From: Teratosphaeria epicoccoides
Lineage: Eukaryota > Ascomycota > Dothideomycetes > Mycosphaerellales > Teratosphaeriaceae
Direction of reading: 5' to 3'
Length of the DNA stretch: 64,000 bases
Assembly: GCA_021401465.1 (NCBI GenBank)
Contig: JADDMT010000066.1
Span: 62,001 to 126,000 of the forward strand
Part shown: positions 46,189 through 57,381 of the stretch, one piece after another
Layout: every line of letters starts with the position of its first letter
How positions within the stretch are numbered: position 1 is the first letter of the stretch
Program-made: the position numbers and the translations under genes
Notes under the pieces: model-generated
The model's database searches: none
Told to the model about the DNA's origin: nothing
What the model saw: the letters and a program-made list of their open reading frames with translations, nothing else

Positions 46189-47429
46189 TAATAGCAGGTA
46201 GATATGATTCGATAGTAGTATATTTTAGTCATAGTAGCTACTTAGCTACTACTAACATAGCAGGCAGGTATGTATGTATTTACTAGAATTCAGATAACAT
46301 TAATGCGGACCTCTGTAGTTTCATGTAGTCTAAGTAGTTTGTACTCTGCATGACTATTATAGCTGCTTAGCTACCTTAACTTCAGTTTCTAGCAGTCAAG
46401 AAGTATAAGGGAATGTTAGAGAGCGTAGAGGTTAAAGACAAGATTGTCGAATAGTTTGCGGACTAGATGTACCTCCTAGCGTATAAGGAAAGGCATAGGA
46501 GGATGTAGACAACTTATAAGCTATAGCCGTTAACTATAGAAGGCTTTAGAGACTACCTACAGTGCAGAGATGGCAGCGTAGTAGCTAGTGTAGTAAACGA
46601 GCTATGTGAGGGGGATAGTAGTCTAAAGACAAGTTCTATTCACAAGCATTATAGTAGGAAGAAGGGAGTCGTTAGCAACCTTTCTACCCTGTTATGAGGG
46701 GGGCTCACGCAGATCGTGGTATAGGCTACAGTAATAGTACGGATAACATAGGGATAAGATGTAGATAGCCTAGGGGTCTGTTTTAATTGTTTATTTAGTA
46801 GTAGACAGAAAGGTGTATTTTATGACAAACAAGCTAAGCTTATGAGTTAAGAGGGCCTGTATTTAATATCGACACCCTAAGAACGATGCTGTTTCCTATT
46901 CTGTTAGCCTATTATAGACTACGTATTAGAATAGTAGCTAATTACTACAGGCAAGTAGCTATAGTAGTACGTGTTCTAACTACTACATATTGCTAACACT
47001 TAGTAGTGATACCTGTTGCTAGATCGCAGGGCTAGGAGTAGGGCTAAGTAGACGTACACGTTAGAGGAGCGTACGAGTGTAGGTAAGTAGCGATCAAGTA
47101 GAAAGCCGTTAAATAAGCACGCCTACAAGTAGGCATAAGTAGGAAGGCTAACGAGCCCGTGAATTGAGTAGCTAGGAGTAGGGCCGAGTAGGCCAAGCTA
47201 GTAAGATACTGCTAGCATACTACTAGCACTTAATTAGCTAACTCGGCTCTACTTAGTCTACTCTTCGTACTTCGTACTACTTAGGGGTTAGGTTTTCGAG
47301 ACGTTATAGGGGACCTATTAATTAGCAGGCAAAAGACACAGAGTAGTAGCAGTCTTGTTTGATTTAATGAGTAGCGTACTAATAGTCTTATAAGCTACAC
47401 ATTGTTAAAGCCATCTAACAGCTATGTTA

Positions 47430-48315
47430 TCTACTCTAGAAGTAGCCGTTTTAGTCTATTAATAGCCTTATGTACCTGTAGATTAACATTCGGTTAGAAG
47501 CAAGGTACTATATGATACTTGTCAGACTATACTAGCTTTAGCTTAGTATTACTAGCATCTAGATAGGCCTTTGCGGAGTTGCGGAGGTAATAGTAGGCGA
47601 GCTTATATAGCCTTCTACTACTCTCTAGCTTATTAGCGTCGCTAGTAATAGCAGCCATATTAACGCCGACCTATACTAAGGTACTAGCGTACTATGCTAA
47701 CGTGTCTGTAGGAAGGTACTCATTAATATCTGCTAAGAGTTAGCAAAGTGCCTTAAGGCATACTACAACTACACTATAATTAGCGCTACTAGGTAGGGGT
47801 TATACATATTAAGCGAAGTTAAAGAGCTCTTAACAGCTCTCTAGTACGTCGATTAAATCTGTAAGTACTCTGTAATTAGGACTTACTAAAACCTGTGGCT
47901 TCAAGGTATTCCTTAATCGCTACTAATTAGGGACTATTAGCGTCGATTTGTATACTGCTTTAGTAGCTAGGCATAGTCTTATGACTCTCCGGATATCTAT
48001 ATAGCTGCTTAGGGACCCCTAGCATACAATGTAGCCGCTGTAGTTAGCTGCGAATCTTGTGATTCCTCTACAAGATTAAGAACTTAGTAGCAGCTGTCTA
48101 GATGATAGGCATGTAGACTACAATAAAGGCTATCTTGTTAGAGAGGCAGTCTTTACTCTAATAGCTACTATCTTTAAGCACTTGAAACTAGTCTCTCTAG
48201 TAATTAAGCTTAGTCTTTAAGAGCTAGCCCTACTATACCTTAATGCGCTAATTCATCTTGCTTGTCCTATACTAATAACAATTAGCGAATGTAAGCTTGT
48301 TCCTTAGTAGCCATG
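47430..48315 (-). pseudogene. unknown helical-protein gene, RIP-inactivated
   Basis: It starts at an ATG complementary to 48,313-48,315 (MATKEQAYIR). After about 70 codons the coding phase changes. The remaining roughly 200 codons read helical segments such as VLTDLIDVLESC, NKLESSRRLYKLAYYYLRNS and VNLQVHKAINRLKRLLLE. TAG/TAA stops fall at probable Gln/Trp sites. There is no catalytic motif. It is on the same strand as, and 3 kb from, the 42,750-44,357 gene. Confidence 0.4.
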
Positions 48316-48849
48316 TTACTAACCTTGCTATTAACTAAGCCTTAAGAGGAATAGTTAAGTCACGTGGGGCAATTATTCTTTAGAGAGGTAACAGTAAACA
48401 GGAACGATGTAATCTAAAAGGAACAAAGGTTAAATTCTAATCAGTAAGATAATAACATAAGTTAAACACTGTCTAAACTAGAGTCTATCCTGTCTTCCTA
48501 TATAAATAGGAAATCTGTGGCTACTCGCTACGCTGTACGTGCTCGCTATAGTACGCGCTTGCTCTAAGGTAAGCACTTGCTATCATAAGCGTAGGCATAT
48601 ACGTAAGCGCTAACTCCTTAGTAGTCTCTTTATATAGTAAGCGTATATATACTCCTCTAACTTATTCGAGTTATGGTGCTGTCTGTCCTTCTCCTTTTAG
48701 CTTAGCTTGTCCTTTAGAATCATTCGACATTAGATGACACGCTATAGTAGCTTCTACTTACATGTTAGGATTTAATCTGTAATAGGTAGCTAGGGTCTAA
48801 AGACTAGCTACTTAGCTTGCTAGTAATGCTACATGTCTAGCTAGCATAG

Positions 48850-48965
48850 GGGCTCGTCGTTATCATCGTCGTTATCTTGATCGTCAGAGTCGTCTATCTT
48901 GTCGAATAGTAATAGCCCTTAGTTGCTAGCTATAGCCGCTACTCTTGCTACAAATTAAGCCTCTT
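48850..48965 (-). pseudogene. acidic coding remnant
   Basis: The minus strand reads LLLFDKIDDSDDQDNDDDND, an Asp-rich low-complexity stretch ahead of EPLC. It is too short to assign. Confidence 0.3.
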
Positions 48966-49982
48966 ACTAATTGCCTAGCTCCTCTGCGTCTAGACAACAG
49001 CCTTTGCCTACGTCCCTACAAGCTTCTTATAACAGGCAAAAGTAAGCATTAGCTAGATCTAGTGTCTTAAGGCCCCTGTTACTCTAGATTATTTGAGGTA
49101 CTATTAAGAACTCTTGCATACATTAAGAGTATTATGTAAGGACGCTTAGCTTCATGCGTCTGACAATACTAATGTAGATCTACATGATATTACAAGACTA
49201 CACTTTCATAGTAGCATAAATGCTAATTCTAAGCATCTCTATCTTGTAATAGGCATTAATTAGCTAGCCCTAGTTTAGTCTAGGAGCTTAAAGGATACTA
49301 TGCTTTACCCTTAAAGGACAACTACACTCTTAAAAGCCCTAGGGGTTAACGCTCCATGCGGCTTAGAAAAGGCAATTACTATTACAATTAAGTAGTAAGT
49401 ATACTATGATTAGACTATAAGTGTCCTTACTATTAAACTGTCCTATATGTATGTTAAAAGTGCATGTATAGGTTCTCCCTGCTATAATGCAGAGTATTAC
49501 CTTTATTATACTTACTATGTAATAGTAGTATAAGTTACTACTCTTCCCTTTCCCCTTCCTCTTAATTAAGCTTCTTCTTATAGCTAAGGGTAATATGTTA
49601 CTACTATAACGTTCTGCGGCTTATGTCATATCTATTTGTAGACAATACATTAAGTATCTCCTTGTTAGTAGACTACTAGCACTAGTGTTAATGCTCTATA
49701 AGGTAGTTAACCTTTACTATGACTTTGCCTCTAATATAAGGTACATATTTGCAGAAGCCCTAATTATTAAGCTGCCTTGCAAGGCAACTGCGACTGATAA
49801 TCGTCTATTCTTTCTGCATGATAGTCTCCTAGATATTGACATAGCAGACACTAATAGCTATAGCTTGCTACACATACTCATGCTAGTGTAGCTAGTCAAT
49901 TACCTGAGGTAGCACGGTGAAAGCAACAACGATATTAGTGCTGATGGATTATTGTTAATAGGTATATAGGCCTATATAGGTG

Positions 49983-50194
49983 TTAGAAGGTCGATTCTTG
50001 ATGTGGCTGTAAGCCAAGAACACCCCTCATGTGGAATTGGCACATTTGGACCGCCGTCTTAAGCCACTTTCGGCTTAGACTTGCTAGACTTGCTAGACCA
50101 TCTGGGCAGTAAGAGGTATGGTGTAGATCATTCGAACTGTTATTGACAAACAGTCCAACACCGCACTTGCCTGTGTCGGTCATTACTCCGACTA
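49983..50194 (+). promoter_or_regulatory. boundary and upstream region of the 50,195 gene
   Basis: The change from RIP-affected to normal sequence falls here. CA and TG words are common again after about 49,990 (GATGTGGCTG, CACCCCTCATGTGG). The 200 bp in front of the ATG must contain this gene's promoter or leader. No specific factor site is recognised. Confidence 0.3.
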
Positions 50195-51466
50195 ATGTCG
50201 ACGGTGATGGCAAGCCAACCCAATCCTGACCATCACGATGACCAGAATATTCAACACGGCAGTGAGCACAAAGCTGATGATGAAGAACAAGAAGAAGAGG
50301 AGGAGGAGGAGGAGGCAGAAGAGCCCCCTGCAGCGCTGATGCCGCCGTCGAATCACTGGCGCGAACAGCAAGAGCAGTCGCAAGGTGTTCAGGAGGTAGA
50401 GCCGGCAAAGAAAGAGGAGCAAGAGGACAAGGAGGAGGCAGAGGGTGACAGGGAGGAAGAAGAGGAGAAGCAGGAGGAGAAGGGGGAGCGGGAGGAGCAG
50501 GAGGAGCAGGAGGAGCAGGAGGAGCAGGAGGAGCAGGAGGAGCAGGAGGAGCAGGAGGAGCAGGAGGAGCAGGAGGAGCAGGAGGAGGCGAGCACAGCGA
50601 ATACAGTAGAGGCAGATGCATATACTAAAGGAACGCGACAAGGCAATGACGAGCATCTGTTAGCAAAGCCCCACGCACACACGACAAACACCTGGAACAT
50701 CATCACTCAAGACATACTCACACAACCGATACACGCCATCATACTGCTGCTAGCCTTCCTCTGCACCACTGGTATGGCCTACTACTCCTATACATCCTGC
50801 GCGTCCTTCTCTGCCGCCCGTCGAACTACCTCCACAGCAATGCTGTATCTCGACCTGACTCGTTCCAACTACCTCCACGCCGCCGCACCGTCCCTTCCTA
50901 TCTCTGTCCTGCTTGCCTTAACAATGTGGATCGAAAGAGGCCAGGTTCTGCTGCGACTTGGAGCGATGGGAGGTGGGCTCGACGGGCGCATTGACAGGCA
51001 CGGCGTAGGAGCAGTCGGGAAAACCATGTTGAAGGTCAATGCCGGGCTGGAGAAGCTGGTTGGCTGCAGTGGTGGTGATAGCAAAGACGCCGAGATCGCG
51101 GCCGCGCAGGCGTGGCTGCGGCGTAGCAGTGTGGTTGCAAACGCGGACGCCGGGACTGGCTGGCTCACAGTCGACGATGACGACATGATAGATCACGACA
51201 CAAGCCTTCCGAGAGACCTGCTGCGCTTCGCGCCCTCCTTGGTTGAGATCTCCGACACCGCTCTCCTTCATGCCTACATGTCCGAAGGCAAAGTTGAAGA
51301 GTGTCAGGAAAGGCTTGCTGATGCTCTCGTCAAGCAAGCTTTCGGCCCACAGGCAGGCAAGACATGGGATGGGAGTAAGGAGAAGTCGCTGGTTGGGCTG
51401 ATGGGACAGGATATGGAGGTGATCATATGGCAGGCCGTCCGAGGCATCGGGGATGCGGTATGGTGA
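50195..51466 (+). CDS. acidic-repeat membrane protein, unknown function
   Basis: A 423-residue single-exon protein. Residues 1-99 are strongly acidic and low-complexity; residues 100-129 are ten exact Glu-Glu-Gln repeats. A probable membrane segment follows at 179-199 (IHAIILLLAFLCTTGMAYYS) and a second weak hydrophobic stretch near 234-246 (LPISVLLALTMWI). The soluble C-terminal 175 residues include a Gly-rich turn (LGAMGGGLDGRIDRHGVGAV) and an acidic DDDD patch. The ATG at 50,195 is the first in frame; a second at codon 5 is an alternative. It resembles uncharacterised fungal membrane proteins in layout, but no family is identified. It is the first normal gene after the repeat block and has no RIP stops. 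Confidence 0.75.
   Translation: MSTVMASQPNPDHHDDQNIQHGSEHKADDEEQEEEEEEEEAEEPPAALMPPSNHWREQQEQSQGVQEVEPAKKEEQEDKEEAEGDREEEEEKQEEKGEREEQEEQEEQEEQEEQEEQEEQEEQEEQEEQEEASTANTVEADAYTKGTRQGNDEHLLAKPHAHTTNTWNIITQDILTQPIHAIILLLAFLCTTGMAYYSYTSCASFSAARRTTSTAMLYLDLTRSNYLHAAAPSLPISVLLALTMWIERGQVLLRLGAMGGGLDGRIDRHGVGAVGKTMLKVNAGLEKLVGCSGGDSKDAEIAAAQAWLRRSSVVANADAGTGWLTVDDDDMIDHDTSLPRDLLRFAPSLVEISDTALLHAYMSEGKVEECQERLADALVKQAFGPQAGKTWDGSKEKSLVGLMGQDMEVIIWQAVRGIGDAVW
50492..50581 (+). repeat. 9-bp coding minisatellite, 10 units
   Basis: Ten perfect copies of GAGGAGCAG, in frame, encoding Glu-Glu-Gln. Because the unit is a multiple of three, length changes would not shift the frame. Confidence 0.95.
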
Positions 51467-54400
51467 CCGCAATGGCATGAGATGGCGCTGAGAGGACGAG
51501 TGATGGTACATAGGTATGCCAACTCGACACGCAATGAAGAGAAAGTGAAAGACGCACACACGGTCTTTGGCGCGCTCTAGTGAATACGTCTTTCCTTCAA
51601 GGAACTCTCGGGATCAAATCCTTGAAACTCACTCATCGTCCAGCAGGTCTGTGCTGTATCACTCCGCGGAGAAGCTCGTCCGCAGCACCGCACGAATCGT
51701 GAGTTGACCGAGCGCATGCCAGAAGCATGTACGGTATCATGTCCTGTAACCTCGAACTCTACCCGTCAAGTACCGACGCTGTATGATATCCTTTGATCCC
51801 ACATCACGGAAATGCCATTATCAGTAGTTGCTCGCTTAGCCTTACTAAAGCATCTGGCTCTCAAGTCACCGGTGAACGATCATACTGATGGCAATGTTCT
51901 GATACCAGAGAATAACGCGACAGGAAAGGCAGTAGTTCGGTGTCGAGGCCAGACGAGTACCCCATACGTGGAACGAGATCCTCCAAGTGATTCCCATGTT
52001 GCGTCCCCACCTCGGGTGATCCTGCCATCAATCGTAGCCAACACAGATGCTCGCTTGTATTCCCATGCCACCAAGTGTATCTCCAACAGCCCTGTTCATC
52101 TTCTTGCTTTCCTCTACACCCGGACGTGGTGTGTTCTTCACCAGCGTCAAACCAACGAGACTGAACTATGATTTGCCCTCTTCTCTCCGACTTGTTCACT
52201 TAGAGTCTTCATGTCGCAGTCGATGCGCTGCTTGTAAGCAAAGCGATCGAGGCCACAGACAGCTGCCTGAGGTCTCGAGGGTCGAAATCGATATTGTATC
52301 GGGACTGAGCTCTGGCATCAGTCGATGGTTGACGATTGATTTCGTTCTCGATAGCACGCACCAGTTTGCCATCATTCGCACCCTATCGAAACAACCAGGC
52401 TTGATGGTAAAATCGTAGCGCCTCGCTCTTGCTGATAAGAAACGGTCGGTGCTAGTACTAGTACAAGCCCTTCAACTTGCTAAATTATCGCTTCCTACGC
52501 GCCTCGAAGCCAACTTCGACTCCCGCCGCCAAGTCAGCAATCCCGTCCTCATGATACATCTCAGTTGTGTTGACGTCAGCGCGGTAGTGGTCTGTAGGAG
52601 TCGGAGCGACATGTGCTCAGGGCCAATCCTGACGTGGTTGTCGCGATGCTACCACTGAATATGTGATGTGTCGGTCGTTGTCGCGGCTTTGCAGTCTGGC
52701 GAAGGCCTTGGAGCCCCCTGTCGTCCTCTTCTCCAGCTTGTCCTGTCATCTGCCCTTCCAAGTCTCTCGAATCCAGCCGTCGCTATGATGTCTATCCAGA
52801 TCCTTCAGCAGTTGATGCATGACCTTTGTGGGATTGCAGTCTTCATTGCATATAGTGCGTGACAAGATGACGGCGGGGCTATGCCTGCCCTCGAGGTACT
52901 TGATCTGAATGGACGGACAGAATTCCTCCGAGGTGCAAAGACATCCCGGCGCTCAGAATTACTGTTGAGGAAGCCGGTAAGAAGCTTCTAGCCCATCTAT
53001 ATCATTGAGCTCCCCGGTCCTGACAGCATATGGGCATACGTCTGACCGAAGCTACCGTTACTCCGAGCTCTCGCTTGTAAGTGTTGCAATTGCGTTCTGC
53101 TTTGGAGAACTGAAAGCTGTCTTAGGAAGTATACAGATTGCACCCATTGTCCGTTTTCGAGTTGTCAAACGTGTTCACCTGCTGTAAGTGAGGAAATCTC
53201 AACGAATAGATAATATACCGGCAAGACTGGATCTCAGCTGTGATTTCCCATCGCTGTAATAGTATGCTCTCCGACCAACCTGAACGAGAAGTACTCCGCC
53301 TCAAGTCTGTGCGGGTGCTCCCTGAACTTGACACGACATATTAGTGTGTCATCATTTCTGGCGGATTTGTGGACAATAAGGTCTGCTGGGGGAGCAAGGT
53401 CGTTCGCTCTAGTGCTTTCAACAACCTCGTATGTCTTCCCAAAGTCCTATTTGACTCTATTCGACGAAAGTCTCATTCGTCAAAGGACAGCCGATCAATC
53501 GAAGCTTCATCAGTCGCGGGATCGTGGGGAAGTTTGGCGGAGACGATTATACGTCGTTCTTGCCGTTACTGTTGACTTCCATCATATCATCAATCGGCCC
53601 GGACGTCAACGAAATTGACGTGTTCGACGAAGAGGTATCCCGTGTCGCAGCGACTCGCTGCCTTTACGCGATCTCGATGGAAGCATCCGCTATCATGCTC
53701 AGGGCACACTAAGAATCCCGCCCGCGGTCCCAATTGGCGACCTCTGGCTCAGCACTGCTGACTTCCTTGTTTGTGGATTTGATCTCTAGTCCTTCTGTTG
53801 ACTTGACCGGAGGATGCATGTCCTTTGCTGCTTTCGTTAGACACGTCCTTCACACGGATCACTGAACTGATGCTCTCGAGGCAAGGTCGTTCAAGCAGCA
53901 ATGAAAGGCGCCCTCTTTCTGCTAGACAGACGAACGTCCATGCGGTATGTATACCATACTTTCCAATTCATATCGGGACCGGACGCAATGGGACAACATG
54001 CACCTAGTACTCTGTGCTACCATCTATTTGATGTTGCAAAGCGTAAGTGATGACACTGGCGGGAACTTACGATCGAGCTTCGTACGGAATGAGGGTACAG
54101 TAGGTTGTACTTGATACTCGATACACATGAGTATGTGCTATGGCAAGATTGCCGCCCCGTTGGAGCCGTTCGTGCAGACGTTGCAAGGCAGACTGAATGC
54201 GCGGCTGCTCTACTCGTCACATCGAGCGAGTGTCTGATACTCACCTCTGCCGGTGTAGTGAGGTGACATACTTCACGCGCAGAAGCTCTCCGCTCAGTTG
54301 TTGGCTGGACTGTTGGTCCTGTCAGCTGTGCTAATCGATATTCATATCGTCAGCCAGAATCTTCTTTGGGTTTCTCGGTCGTGGCCGTGAGATGAGGCGC

Positions 54401-56707
54401 TGACGTCGGCTGAGAAGTAAAGCGCGGGTCCTGAACAGAGCTCGGCTTCAAAGGCTCTTTGTGAAGTCATCGTCTGCTCGGCGGCGCTTGCATGCAATGT
54501 CTATAACCTCCGCTTCCACATCTAAGACTTGAGCTTTAATGGCGACGGCATAAACATTATGGCAACTGACTACTATGAACCTACTCACGTCTGTGCCCAT
54601 CGTCGAGATCCTTCTAATGAATCTTCGCATTTCTTGCATGGACGCAATCTTTCTCCGAAGCTGGCGCCAATACTAGCTGGATCTCACCTGGCTGACTTCT
54701 TTCATCAAGCTCTTGACGTTCGAGATCATTGTATCCAATGATATGGTGTACCGAGACTCAAGTGGTTGCCGCTAGTGCTGCTCGGAGCCTTGAGTGCTAG
54801 GATGGCAGCGAATCCGATATTGTCGGTGACGCGTAGTCTGCTCTGCCATCGTCCTGTACAGAGACTGCCGTCAATACAACGGAATCCTTCTTGATGCGCT
54901 TATGCTTGCCATAGTAACCAAGCAAAGGGTTCTCTCGACCAAGGTGTCGGCACGGCTGAAGACCGCTAATGTAGTAGTTCATAGAGTACTCTGATTAAGA
55001 GTTCGGACACTCTGCCTTCATGCTATTAACCGCGCTGCCAGATTCCTCTGGCTATTATGTATCATCAGGAACTACACGACGTGCTAGGGCTCGGGGAAGA
55101 TCGTTGTCGTAGCTGCTGAAGCTATGCTGGTCCGGAGAACTGACGAGATTGTGGCGGACGGTGCGGCTCTTGAGCTGGAGGCGCCGACTAGTTGTAAGAT
55201 GATCTCGCTAGACGGATCGCCTAGTCTGCCATGCCTTGGATCGAATGCATCTAGACCTAGAGCTGCGGTAGTATTGTCAACCCTTCATGAGCTCGGCGGT
55301 GATTTGCCTCATAGCCATTCTTCTTATCAGGTGATCGTCATCAATGTCAGGGCAATCCAGAGCACACAGCGGGAAAACTCTTGACTCCATAGTGCATCTA
55401 ATACCCGGCGACTTGCCCATCTGACCTGGCAAAATATCAACGCTAGCTTTCTGTCTATGTCCACTTGTACGGGTCAGAAGGATCCCGATGGATTCCAAGC
55501 ACCGCGGACGGTTGATTGACCCGCTCAACCAGTTTGATTGGAATCGGCGCTTAGTCCAGCCATAAGCGCTGTCACGAGCTTCACGATAGAGATCCATCAA
55601 ATTGCCCGTCAAGTCTCTCCTCTGGTCGAAATCAAGATGAAGGGTGACAAGTGAAATGTGCATTCACGCACAGATCAGCACTGTTTTGACCTGAAACAGT
55701 GCTGGTCTGTCTTTGCTTGGCGCTCGCTGTTGCTGGCTCCACGGACAGCCGTCCCTTGGCCTTCCTCGTCGTCCGATGGTGCTGAGATGGTCTCAATACC
55801 ATCGAGTATACTGCTCGCTGCGACTTCTTCGTACGCGCAATCAGAACTCAGCGCTCGCGCTGGCTGAATGCTGGCGTTAGTCGGAGTCGGTCATTCTGAG
55901 TCTGGTCGAGTCCGAGTGGAGGTCTTGGCTAAACATGTGGATTGTGAAGTAGTACGACCTCACCTAAAACGTGAAAAATTGTTTTTGAATCCATTCTGAT
56001 CCGGTTCGCCATCGTCACTCTCCGAGTGGTGCAGTGTCTCGTCTGTGCCCGTACAGCCACTGTTGATGTCTGTCAGGGTTCACGCTTCAATGCTTGGCTG
56101 TGTCGGTGGCAATAGAGCTCGAATCTTCACAAGCGACGTGGACGACAAGGCGTGTGGTCAGCGCAAGGGATGTGGCGTTGTAGTCAGCCCCGTCCCAGAT
56201 GATACGCCCAAGACTGCTCCATCCGGTATGTATTCTGACATGTGCGCCGCTGGAAATTGTGGTGGGAGATCTGACAGAGGCGTGTGATGGGATGGGGGGC
56301 ACTGCATGACGCAGCGGGGCCTCCTCCCCTGCACACATGCCTGGCCTCCTACACGGATGCATCTCCCCCGCTGCCACATTTTGGCCAGCCTTTCGACAGA
56401 AAGTCCACCACATCCAACGAGCTTGCTGCTGGATACGGAAAGGAGCGCATGAATTATCAGCTTCCTGATCGATTCACTGGGCGGGCTGCCAGTCGAGTGT
56501 TTCGGGATGTGTGTCACTCAACAGATCTGCAGAATGCTGCGACAACAATCCAGCTGCAGATGCCGTGGCATAAGACCTCATGGACTGCCGAGCTCAAGCG
56601 GATTGCAGCCCCGATAAGGATCAGCCCCAGACTCCCGTCACGCCGCGTCTGCAGGTACTTTTGTTTTCCTGACGGCCACTCCGGTCCTGACGTCCCTCCT
56701 CCATTGA
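51467..56707. other. gene-poor interval
   Basis: More than 5 kb without an intact gene on either strand. Codon-like stretches occur in several frames (for example near 52,890-52,980 and 55,124-55,380 on the plus strand) but are short, end in mixed stops and cannot be joined by clear splice sites. No RIP signature is present. It may hold decayed genes or long intergenic DNA. The mixed stop types argue against RIP as the cause. Confidence 0.45.
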
Positions 56708-57381
56708 CGTTCTGCTGATAGGGTCAGGTTCACGATATTAGAGCGCGCAAATGCCTCCTTCTGCCATACCTCTGCTAGCTTCCAAGTGTATAGGGCATAC
56801 CTATGTCAAGGGAGCTTACACCTTCTTGGCGTCGGATCATCTCAGAGCTCTGTTGACGAAGAAGCGACCACAGCAGACAAAGCACGCCAAAGGACGGTGG
56901 AGCTGGATGAAGCCAGGCATTGACATCAAAGCTACAATAGCGCCAACACCACCATAGACATCGAGGTAGAGTAGTCCTCAATTGAATTACCTGTTGGTGT
57001 CGACGAGGACCACCTGTCCCAGAGCTTCTCCAAGTACGCCTGCGAGGCGACCCTCGCGCCACGAGTCGTGGACATGATCGAGAGGGTTGCCCGGATCCAT
57101 CCCGGCCCCTTTCAGCACATGGTGGTCCAGGCCGAGATACTCTCCGCCAGGATGTCAGATTCACCAAGAAGACAAAATGCACACTGAACAAAGCGCTTGT
57201 TGCTGCCCGAGAGGCCAATCATTTGATCCCGGGATCAGAACATGGCTGGTTGTCCTCAAAGCCCGAGTTTGAAGTAGCCGTCAGCATTTCGTCATTATCT
57301 AACTCCTCAAAGCGATCCTTGGATCGCTGTGGTGAGATTTGCAGCAGGTGTACAATCAGGCATGTCGAGATTGACCCCTAG
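56708..57381 (+). pseudogene. decayed protein-coding gene, unknown family
   Basis: A plus-strand frame from about 56,708 to 57,150 reads like protein: VDEEATTADKARQRTVELDE, then HLSQSFSKYACEATLAPRVV and RIHPGPFQHMVVQAEILSAR. It has two internal stops (TGA near 56,915, TAG at 56,972). Near 57,150 the coding sense moves to the next phase (FTKKTKCTLNKALVAAREAN, PGSEHGWLSSKPEFEVAVSI) and ends at TAG 57,379-57,381. The combination of nonsense and frameshift, without splice sites to remove them, indicates a pseudogene. An alternative is a gene with unusual introns. The family is not recognised. Confidence 0.4.

Larger units (their letters stand above)
41619..49985. other. RIP-affected compartment with non-retroviral dead genes
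   Basis: No gypsy sequence is recognised here. The interval contains a 94-bp tandem array, a double foldback, a diverged direct repeat near 44,620-44,700, and at least three long inactivated genes (42,750-44,357 minus, 45,208-46,188 plus, 47,430-48,315 minus). There is also an acidic remnant near 48,850-48,960 on the minus strand. Stretches 46,189-47,429 and 49,000-49,985 show no frame I can support. It could be one large decayed element or several. Confidence 0.45.

Noticed and set aside
20143..49998. Shared 13-mer AGAAGGTCGATTC at the end of F2 pol (20,143) and at the repeat/gene boundary (49,986)
   Set aside because: The match does not extend on either side; chance is likely.
49983..50706. 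Long minus-strand open frames rich in Leu, Pro-Ala or Cys-Ser opposite the acidic gene
   Set aside because: They are shadows of the GAGGAGCAG repeat read in other frames; the plus-strand frame has the coherent domain layout.
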